Positions 1-4,271 of a stretch of DNA of 7,890 bases are shown piece after piece. The notes beneath the pieces were generated by a model. That model made no database searches, was not told the DNA's origin, and saw only the letters and a list, made by a program, of their open reading frames with translations. Every line of letters begins with the position of its first letter. Position 1 is the stretch's first letter. The stretch is from Phycisphaerales bacterium (GTDB lineage: Bacteria; Planctomycetota; Phycisphaerae; SM23-33): assembly GCA_003171235.1 (NCBI GenBank), contig PMYM01000136.1, forward strand, positions 4,170-12,059, read 5' to 3'. The position numbers and the translations under genes were made by a program.

Positions 1-1063
1 CCTTGATGCCGAAGCCCACGATCCCGCCCGCCCCGTCGGGCAGAAACTTGCGGGCGTTGGCGAAGTAAGGGCTGCTCTCCAGGCCGGGGTAGATAACCCA
101 CGACACGGAGGGGTGCTTCTCCAGCCAGCGGGCGACGGCCAGGGCGTTCTCGCAATGCCGCGGCATGCGCAGGTGCAGGGTTTCCAGGCCCAACAGGAAC
201 AGCCAGGCGGCAAAGGGGCTCATGCATCCGCCGGTGTCGCGCAGCCAGTGGGTGCGGGCGTGCACGGCGAAGGCGATGTTGCCCACGGGCTTGAGGGCCT
301 CGGTGAAGACCATGCCGTGATAGGACGGGTCGGGCCGGCAGAAATCCGGCCACTTGTCCGGCTGGGCGGACCAGTCGAACTTGCCCGAATCCACCAGCGC
401 CCCGCCCACGTGCACCCCGTGCCCGCCGATGTACTTGGTGGTGGAATACACCACAACGTCGGCCCCGTGCTCGATGGGCCGCAGCAGCGCCGGCGTGGTG
501 ACGGTGTTGTCCACGATGACGGGCAGGCCGTGACGGTGGGCGGCCCGGCTGATGGCGTCGAAGTCGGGCACGTCGCACTTGGGGTTGCCCAGCGTCTCGT
601 GATACACGCAGCGGGTGTTGGCGTCGATGAGTTTGTCCATGCTGGCGGGGTTGTGCGGGTCGAAGAACCTCGCCTCCACGCCCAGTTTCTTGAAGGTTTG
701 GGTGAAGAGCGTCCAGGTGCCGCCGTACAGGCTGGGGGAGGTGACGATATTCTGCCCGGCCCGGCAGATGGTCATGACGGCGGCGGTGATGGCCGCCTGG
801 CCGGAGGCGAAGGCCAGGCCCGCCGCCCCGCCGTCCAGCGCCGCCAGACGCTGCTCCAGCACGTCGTTGGTGGGGTTTTGCAGGCGCGAGTAGATGTTGC
901 CGAACTCGTGCAGGGCGAACAACTCGGCGGCGTGCTGGGTGGACTTGAAGTTGTAGGCGACGGTGGCGTAGATGGGCACGGCCCGGCTGCCGGTGGTGGG
1001 GTCGGGCTGCTGGCCGGCGTGCAACGCCTTGGTCGCCAGGCGATGCTTGTTGGTCGCGGTCAT
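1..1063 (-). CDS. metY: O-acetylhomoserine sulfhydrylase (MetY), 3' end outside window
   Basis: This is a PLP-dependent Cys/Met-metabolism enzyme. It converts O-acetylhomoserine plus sulfide (or methanethiol) to homocysteine (or methionine) in the cytoplasm. 354 codons are visible with no frame break. The family is usually about 430 residues, so roughly 75 C-terminal residues lie beyond the left edge. Family landmarks seen are the phosphate-binding YSR (Y58, R60), SGQAA near 87-91, YGG at 113-115 (PLP-stacking Tyr), ETLGNP near 156-161, D185 of VDNT (binds the pyridine nitrogen), and the Schiff-base lysine K210 in STTKYIGGHG. The ETxGNP stretch and overall pattern fit MetY better than cystathionine gamma-synthase or beta-lyase. 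The ATG at 1063 is preceded by AAGGAG five bases upstream and the protein begins MTATNKHRLATKALHAGQ, a typical MetY start. It lies downstream of a promoter and SAM riboswitch, which independently supports a methionine-pathway role. High SAM is expected to lower its expression. Confidence 0.94.
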   Translation of the reverse strand, partial: MTATNKHRLATKALHAGQQPDPTTGSRAVPIYATVAYNFKSTQHAAELFALHEFGNIYSRLQNPTNDVLEQRLAALDGGAAGLAFASGQAAITAAVMTICRAGQNIVTSPSLYGGTWTLFTQTFKKLGVEARFFDPHNPASMDKLIDANTRCVYHETLGNPKCDVPDFDAISRAAHRHGLPVIVDNTVTTPALLRPIEHGADVVVYSTTKYIGGHGVHVGGALVDSGKFDWSAQPDKWPDFCRPDPSYHGMVFTEALKPVGNIAFAVHARTHWLRDTGGCMSPFAAWLFLLGLETLHLRMPRHCENALAVARWLEKHPSVSWVIYPGLESSPYFANARKFLPDGAGGIVGFGIK

Positions 1064-1068
1064 GTCGT

Positions 1069-1074
1069 CTCCTT
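1069..1074 (-). promoter_or_regulatory. Shine-Dalgarno of metY
   Basis: On the minus strand AAGGAG ends five bases before the ATG at 1063. This fixes the metY start. Confidence 0.85.
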
Positions 1075-1096
1075 TTTCAGAATCAATTAGCCAGTG

Positions 1097-1117
1097 GCGC
1101 GGGCGTCTCGCCCGCGC
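1097..1117. repeat. GC-rich hairpin repeat in the metY leader
   Basis: Perfect 9-bp inverted repeat: arms gcgcgggcg and cgcccgcgc around a TCT loop. The centre GGCGTCTCGCC is the same as in the other hairpins at 1350-1378 and 6751-6814, while the outer stem bases differ but remain paired. In the metY transcript it would fold about 34 nt upstream of the start codon. It does not overlap the Shine-Dalgarno. Confidence 0.8.
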
Positions 1118-1130
1118 ATGCGGGGCAAGA

Positions 1131-1186
1131 TTTCAGATTTCAGCTTTTAGCTTTCAGCTTTTAGCTTTTAGCTTTTAGCTTTCACG
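1131..1186. repeat. Heptanucleotide tandem repeat TTT(T/C)AGC
   Basis: Eight consecutive 7-base units run without interruption. Six are TTTTAGC or TTTCAGC, and the first (TTTCAGA) and last (TTTCACG) are degenerate. It lies in the transcribed leader of metY, between the riboswitch and the gene. It is AT-rich against a GC-rich background and has no coding capacity. Confidence 0.85.
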
Positions 1187-1228
1187 TTCGCTGCCGGCAT
1201 AGGCGCAAAGAAGCACACCAGGCGACGA

Positions 1229-1301
1229 CGGTTGGAGGGGAAGATGCGGCGGGATGCAGGACTTGCCGAATGGCCGCCCGTGGCGCGCCTCCGACCGCAT
1301 C
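1229..1301 (-). promoter_or_regulatory. Candidate riboswitch expression platform (alternative pairing)
   Basis: In the metY transcript the 3' strand of aptamer helix P1 reads GATGCGG and continues as CGGTCGGAGG (1297-1288). Downstream, CCGCATC (1249-1243) is a perfect complement of GATGCGG. CCTCCAACCG (1238-1229) complements CGGTCGGAGG at 9 of 10 positions. Either pairing would compete with P1, which SAM stabilises, as expected of an expression platform. No hairpin followed by a U-run is visible here, so the output mechanism (termination or other) is unknown. This is inferred from complementarity only. Confidence 0.45.
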
Positions 1302-1429
1302 GATCCCTCTGCCCATCGGGCAGGGCTGGCAGTGGCACCTTATCCTTCTGGCAGCACAGGCGTCTCGCCTGTGTAACCGGACAGGTTGCCGTGCGTTTGC
1401 GGGCCAGTACCCTGACGCACTCTGGATGC
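1297..1429 (-). ncRNA. SAM-I-type riboswitch aptamer upstream of metY
   Basis: Reading the minus strand 5' to 3', the conserved SAM-I core elements appear in order. P1 is GCATC (1429-1425) paired with GATGC (1301-1297), followed by AGAG at 1423-1420. P2 is GTGCGT/ACGCAC (1420-1415 with 1396-1391), capped by GGGTACTGGCCC. GGCAACC lies at 1390-1384, AAGGTGCCACTGCCAG at 1341-1326, and a perfect 6-bp P4, CTGCCC/GGGCAG, at 1323-1309. The pseudoknot between the P2 loop CTGG (1407-1404) and J3/4 CCAG (1329-1326) is intact. P3 pairs GTCC near 1382-1379 with GGAT at 1345-1342 and contains a whole dispersed hairpin repeat as its apical part. The P2 internal loop is CA opposite GCAA and lacks the usual kink-turn G-A pairs, so this is a divergent SAM-I or SAM-clan member. 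It lies just downstream of a promoter on the same strand and upstream of metY, a classic SAM-regulated gene, so it should act as a SAM-responsive off switch. Confidence 0.85.
1350..1378. repeat. Dispersed hairpin repeat inside riboswitch P3
   Basis: The stem arms cacaggcg and cgcctgtg enclose TCT (1355-1373). The flanks (GGCAG on the left, TAACC on the right) make the whole unit nearly identical to the copies at 6751-6814. It forms the apical part of the P3 arm of the SAM aptamer, a position where length variation is tolerated in the family. Confidence 0.85.
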
Positions 1430-1440
1430 CGAACAAATAG

Positions 1441-1469
1441 ACTTTAGGCAAACTCCCCCGGCCGGTCAA
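1441..1469 (-). promoter_or_regulatory. Sigma70-type promoter of the riboswitch-metY transcript
   Basis: On the minus strand the -35 is TTGACC (1469-1464; 5 of 6 to consensus), followed by exactly 17 bp and a -10 of TAAAGT (1446-1441; 4 of 6). The expected start of transcription near 1434 is only a few bases before helix P1 of the aptamer, which strongly supports both calls. Confidence 0.75.
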
Positions 1470-1485
1470 GGGAAAAACATACCTG

Positions 1486-1607
1486 CTAGTAGTTTGTCAC
1501 AGGTGATTCTCTGGGTGGCACAGGTTTTCTAACCTGTGCAGGCACAGCTTGGAAAAGCTGTGCCACCAAAGAACCTACCCATCGTTTTTGCTGTGACAGA
1601 CTACTAG
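1486..1607. repeat. 122-bp nested inverted-repeat element (MITE-like)
   Basis: The ends are 17-bp inverted repeats with one mismatch: ctagtagtttgtcacag at 1486-1502 and ctgtgacagactactag at 1591-1607. Inside are two perfect hairpins back to back. One has 9-bp arms gcacaggtt/aacctgtgc (1518-1539), the other 10-bp arms ggcacagctt/aagctgtgcc (1541-1564). ggtggcac (1514-1521) and gtgccacc (1560-1567) could pair as an alternative outer stem. The ends carry CTAG on both sides, which could be a palindromic target duplication. There is no coding capacity. It resembles a small non-autonomous mobile element, but no transposase is present to confirm this. Confidence 0.65.
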
Positions 1608-1695
1608 CCCGTCCCGGAGAATCACACCATCGGCAGGCGGGACCAAACCCCTTGGCCGATCACGACATTGCCTCTGCTTCATTTGGCATCGCTCA
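1608..1695. other. Non-coding spacer, no gene seen
   Basis: I see no credible gene here. The stretch includes AATCACACCAT at 1620-1630, which recurs at 2019-2029, and a small possible hairpin with arms gtcccg (1611-1616) and cgggac (near 1637-1642). Confidence 0.5.
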
Positions 1696-1905
1696 CCGGG
1701 GGTTTCGCGGCCTGCGCTGCGCTCCGGGCGCTCCACCCCCGGCTACCATCTTTGCGGCCCTGCGGGCTTCATCGCCGCACCCCCCGGAATGCTCATTCAA
1801 TTCCGTCATGCCCAGCCGTTCGAGGAGCCAAGTCCCGGAGGGACGGAAAGAATTTAGCCGGGGGCGGAGCAAGCACGGCGCAGCCGGGCGCAGCGCAGCC
1901 CCCGG
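1696..1905. repeat. Inverted pair of a ~75-bp repeat (REPIN/MITE-like)
   Basis: The right copy (1830-1905) begins aagtcccggagggacggaaa and runs through tagccgggggcggagc to gcgcagcgcagcccccgg. The left copy (1696-1770) is the same unit on the opposite strand. Its complement reads gaagcccgcagggccgcaaa, then tagccgggggtggagc, ending in a stretch of Cs before GG. Similarity is high at both ends and weaker in the middle. A 59-nt spacer separates the arms. Overlapping open frames on both strands here are by-products of the repeat. The arrangement resembles REP pairs mobilised by REP-associated tyrosine transposases, but no such gene is in the window. Confidence 0.7.
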
Positions 1906-1962
1906 AAAGCGGGGCCGCGACCCACAGAGCGATCGGTTGGACCTGCGTGCGGAAATGATCCT

Positions 1963-1983
1963 GCTCGCGACGGTGTGGCGAGC
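1963..1983. repeat. Small perfect hairpin
   Basis: Arms gctcgc and gcgagc (6 bp) surround a 9-nt loop, in non-coding DNA. It could be part of a repeat or a weak transcript structure; no U-run of terminator quality follows. Confidence 0.35.
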
Positions 1984-2052
1984 TTTGCGGACGAACTGCG
2001 AGGAATGGCCCTCCAGATAATCACACCATTGGTCTATTGACGCCTGTCGCCA

Positions 2053-2115
2053 CATGCCCTTCCGCACCCGGCTTCGCCAAGGCTACGCCGGGCAAGCAAG
2101 ACGCGTAAGGGCATG
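2053..2115. repeat. 63-nt nested hairpin upstream of the lipoprotein gene
   Basis: The outer arms catgcccttccgc (2053-2065) and gcgtaagggcatg (2103-2115) pair at 12 of 13 positions. The inner arms cccggc (2067-2072) and gccggg (2087-2092) pair perfectly. A further cccgcc/ggcggg pairing follows between about 2119 and 2146. It lies in the last 150 bp before the lipoprotein gene and probably belongs to the same class of intergenic palindromic repeats. Confidence 0.6.
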
Positions 2116-2176
2116 ACACCCGCCTCCCCCGCTTCCCCCGGGCGGGACATCTCATCTGGCGTAAGGCCTCCCCGCG

Positions 2177-2185
2177 TGATAAACT
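2177..2185 (+). promoter_or_regulatory. Possible extended -10 for the lipoprotein gene
   Basis: TGATAAACT fits TGn followed by a -10-like TAAACT (2180-2185). It ends 16 bases before the ATG at 2202. No matching -35 is visible and no Shine-Dalgarno follows, so the untranslated leader would be only about 10 nt. Weak. Confidence 0.3.
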
Positions 2186-2201
2186 TCCTTCCCGGTGACA
2201 G

Positions 2202-3044
2202 ATGGCAAAGGCGTGGATTATCGCGGCGGCGGGCGTGCTCCTGGCGGGGTGCAACACGCATATCGACCCTTTGACCACGCCCTCGCCCCCGCCGGTCCAC
2301 CAGGGCGTGCAGCTCTCGCCCCTGAGCAAGCCCCTCAAGCCCGAAGAGGCCGACAAGTATTTCCTGCTGGTCCGGCTGCACATCATCACCCTGCAGTTGC
2401 CGCTGGGCGCGGTCAGCGACTCGGAGGAGCTTTGGAGTTACCTCAACGAGGAGCCGATCAACTCTCGCAACAGCGCCCTGCCTTATAACGGCATACGCGT
2501 GGGCGTGGGCACTGAGAGCGCCTGGCCGGAGGTGGCGGCGGTGCTGCGGCGCTTTACCGGCCAGCCGCTGGGCCGCTCCCAGTTCATGATCCGCCCGGGC
2601 GAGCCCTTGCCGGTGGCGCTCAAGCAGTTCCAGCCGCCCCAGACCATCTTCACCTACCGCGCCGACCGCACCCTGCTGGGACTGGACTATCCCGCCGGCG
2701 ACGACGTGCTGATGACGGCGGCGGCGGTCAACCTGGACGAGCCCAACTCGGTCCACCTGGCCGGGGCGCTGGTGGTGCGGTCCACGGCCGTGCACCCCCG
2801 CTATGTGACCGGCCCGGCGGGCGTGGACATGGTCAACCAGCCGGACTATCTCGCCCTGCCGGAACTGGATTTCAGCCTCAAGACCCCGCCCAAGGGCTTT
2901 CTGCTGATCGGGCCAGGCCGGCAGGTGCGCCGGCCCAGCAGCCCCGGCCAACAATTTCTGGTCTTCGACCGCCAGGGGCTGAAATTCGAGAGTATCGTGG
3001 TGTTGGTGCCGGAAGTATTCGCGGCCCCGATCGCCCCGAGCTGA
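2202..3044 (+). CDS. Putative lipoprotein of unrecognised family (280 aa)
   Basis: The protein begins MAKAWIIAAAGVLLAGC. This is a short n-region, a hydrophobic stretch and the lipobox LAGC, giving a lipidated C17 after signal peptidase II. Residue +2 is Asn, so by the enterobacterial rule it would not be retained at the inner membrane (inference). A proline-rich spacer (about 22-47) leads into a mixed alpha/beta body with two notable segments: LLVRLHIITLQLPLGAVSDS near 55-75, and a C-terminal block with FLLIGPG and ESIVVLVPEVF. I recall similar planctomycete lipoproteins but cannot name a family, and no catalytic motif is evident. The start is fixed by the signal peptide, although no Shine-Dalgarno precedes it. 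The next gene starts 96 bp downstream on the same strand. The long minus-strand frame across this gene is a high-GC shadow. Confidence 0.85.
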   Translation: MAKAWIIAAAGVLLAGCNTHIDPLTTPSPPPVHQGVQLSPLSKPLKPEEADKYFLLVRLHIITLQLPLGAVSDSEELWSYLNEEPINSRNSALPYNGIRVGVGTESAWPEVAAVLRRFTGQPLGRSQFMIRPGEPLPVALKQFQPPQTIFTYRADRTLLGLDYPAGDDVLMTAAAVNLDEPNSVHLAGALVVRSTAVHPRYVTGPAGVDMVNQPDYLALPELDFSLKTPPKGFLLIGPGRQVRRPSSPGQQFLVFDRQGLKFESIVVLVPEVFAAPIAPS

Positions 3045-3059
3045 TAAGATTGCCATATA

Positions 3060-3112
3060 GCCCGGGCGGCCCTGGGCGGCAGAACCCGGACTTGCCAAAG
3101 GCCTCGAAGTCC
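3060..3112. repeat. Two small hairpins between genes
   Basis: gcccggg/cctgggc (3060-3077, one G-T pair) is followed by ggactt/aagtcc (3088-3112) with an inner gcc/ggc stem. They fill the gap before the Shine-Dalgarno of the next gene. There is no U-run, so this is not a clear terminator. They could attenuate read-through or be degenerate repeats. Confidence 0.4.
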
Positions 3113-3127
3113 GCCCGGCCAGCGAAC

Positions 3128-3134
3128 AAAGGAG
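3128..3134 (+). promoter_or_regulatory. Shine-Dalgarno deciding the start at 3141
   Basis: AAAGGAG ends six bases before ATG 3141, but only three before the in-frame TTG at 3138. The ATG is therefore the better start. Confidence 0.8.
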
Positions 3135-3140
3135 AAGTTG

Positions 3141-4241
3141 ATGCGTAGGGCAGCGATATTGTTGGCGGCAGCCTGCGTCGTGTGGCTGGCTACGGTCGCC
3201 TCCGCTCAGCCGGTGGTCGACGTAAATGACAAGGCATCAGCCATCGCCTCGCTTCAGAACATTGCCATGATGCTTGGCCATGTCGGCCAGCAAGAATATT
3301 CGCCCAAACTGATGAACATCGCCGGGCGGGCCATAGAGGGCGATCTGACAAGCGCGGACACCGCCGCCCTGAGGGAAATCGGCGCCCAGTTGAAGAGCAA
3401 GTCCGCCAGTTTGAAGGCAACGGACGCGGGGAAAGCATCCCTGCTGGCGACGGCGAGCGATTCGATCGCCCAGGCGGCCGCCGTGTTGAAGCCCTCCGCC
3501 CCGGCCTCCGCCCCGGCCACTGCAGCTGCCGCCTCCGCCCCGGCGCCGGTGGCAACGCCCGTTGCGACCCTGCCCGCGGCAGCGCCGCCTCCCCCGGCAG
3601 TTCCGGCCCCGGCCACGCCCCCCGAGCTCGTCCCGCCGGCGGCGACTCCGCCCGCCGCCCCGATTGCAGAGCCGGTTGCGCCCCCGGTAGCGGCCCCGCC
3701 CACGCCGGTCAAAGAAATGACCTTCCGCCTGGCCTACAGCGTTGTTCAGCCCAAGCCCTTGCCCCCCGGGGTGGCTCGCCCCCCGGCAGCCTCGCCGCCG
3801 CGCCCGATGCCGCCGCCCCAGAAGCAACTGGTCATCACGCTGGAAAGCGCCAACTTCCCCAGCGTCTCCGCTCTGACTGTGCACTTGGACAAGGCCATGG
3901 ACAAGGCCGCCCCCACCGCCGCCGTGGTGGCCGCATCCGGCGAAGTCCCCTTTGCCGATTTGCAAACGGTGGTGACGGCCCTGGCCCGGTACAACTTCGT
4001 GTCCATCCGCGTGGACAATCTCCCCCTGCGGCAAGCGCCGCCTCCCGCGCCAGCCGCCCCGGCCGCTCCGGTAAACGCCCCCGCCGCGGGCGGCACCCTC
4101 GCGCCGATGGCGCCCACCCCGGCGCTATCTCCGGCGCCTGCGCCGGCCGCGCAACCCGTCAACCCGGACAACCATCCCCCACAGGCCTGGTCCACCAGCG
4201 CCCCCGACGCCGGCCGCATCCTGCGCAGATTGCGATTCTGA
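3141..4241 (+). CDS. Secreted Ala/Pro-rich protein with a possible ExbD/TolR-like module (366 aa)
   Basis: It begins MRRAAILLAAACVVWLATVASAQP, a typical Sec signal peptide with a predicted cut after ASA (near residue 23). The mature protein has four parts. First comes an alpha-helical domain (about 25-115) rich in Ala, Ser and Lys, then a long low-complexity Ala/Pro linker (about 116-190). A short conserved-looking region follows, with a folded segment at about 229-292 (LVITLESANFPS ... VPFADLQTVVTALARYNFVS). The last part is another Ala/Pro-rich tail ending in RILRRLRF. The folded segment recalls the periplasmic domain of ExbD/TolR in its order: beta strand, helix, VV.A...VP, helix, beta strand. 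This is pattern resemblance only, and the usual N-terminal membrane anchor is absent. The linkers suggest a protein spanning a distance in the envelope or binding peptidoglycan-associated partners. Its stop lies 30 bp before the VWA gene, so the two may be functionally linked. Confidence 0.82.
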   Translation: MRRAAILLAAACVVWLATVASAQPVVDVNDKASAIASLQNIAMMLGHVGQQEYSPKLMNIAGRAIEGDLTSADTAALREIGAQLKSKSASLKATDAGKASLLATASDSIAQAAAVLKPSAPASAPATAAAASAPAPVATPVATLPAAAPPPPAVPAPATPPELVPPAATPPAAPIAEPVAPPVAAPPTPVKEMTFRLAYSVVQPKPLPPGVARPPAASPPRPMPPPQKQLVITLESANFPSVSALTVHLDKAMDKAAPTAAVVAASGEVPFADLQTVVTALARYNFVSIRVDNLPLRQAPPPAPAAPAAPVNAPAAGGTLAPMAPTPALSPAPAPAAQPVNPDNHPPQAWSTSAPDAGRILRRLRF

Positions 4242-4250
4242 ACAACGCCT

Positions 4251-4270
4251 GCGTGATCGTATAATCACGC
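4251..4270 (+). promoter_or_regulatory. 20-bp palindrome over a TATAAT, candidate leaderless promoter/operator
   Basis: gcgtgat (4251-4257) and atcacgc (4264-4270) form a perfect inverted repeat around cgtata. TATAAT occupies 4260-4265 inside it. Six bases separate the -10 from the ATG at 4272, so a start site at +7 would place the transcript's 5' end on the start codon. No Shine-Dalgarno is present and no good -35 is seen. The palindrome could be an operator for a dimeric regulator or simply an RNA hairpin at the start codon. Confidence 0.45.
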
Positions 4271-4271
4271 C

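Larger units (their letters stand above)
1620..2029 (+). repeat. Short direct repeats flanking the inverted-repeat region
   Basis: AATCACACCATCGG (from 1620) and AATCACACCATTGG (from 2019) match at 13 of 14 positions and lie on either side of the 1696-1905 inverted pair. A related AATCACGCCATGGG occurs at 4263 over the start of the VWA gene. They could be duplicated flanks of an inserted block or shared regulatory sequence. The evidence is thin. Confidence 0.3.

Noticed and set aside
113..1090. Long plus-strand open frame (325 codons)
   Set aside because: It is the antisense shadow of metY. The minus strand encodes an unmistakable PLP enzyme with all catalytic motifs and a Shine-Dalgarno; the plus-strand product is low-complexity Gly/Val/Arg typical of high-GC shadows.
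1182..1469. Open frames on both strands across 1182-1469
   Set aside because: They overlap the riboswitch, its promoter and a hairpin repeat; translations such as HRRDACA are characteristic of the repeat and not of a protein family.
1652..2067. Three overlapping open frames (122, 96 and 124 codons)
   Set aside because: They are produced by the inverted ~75-bp repeats. There is no Shine-Dalgarno, no domain-like sequence, and similar length on opposing strands.
3060..3077. Rho-independent terminator after the lipoprotein gene
   Set aside because: The hairpin is GC-rich but no T-run follows it.
2034..3098. 354-codon minus-strand open frame opposite the lipoprotein gene
   Set aside because: The plus-strand frame has a clean lipoprotein signal and balanced composition. 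The minus product is rich in Arg, Gly and His with no recognisable fold, and extends across intergenic hairpins.
3138..3140. TTG start for the secreted protein
   Set aside because: Only three bases from the Shine-Dalgarno; the adjacent ATG at 3141 has the ideal six-base spacing.
3237..4219. Minus-strand open frames opposite the Ala/Pro-rich gene
   Set aside because: Gly/Arg-rich or Ala/Gly-rich shadows of Pro/Ala codons. The sense gene has a Shine-Dalgarno and a Sec signal peptide.
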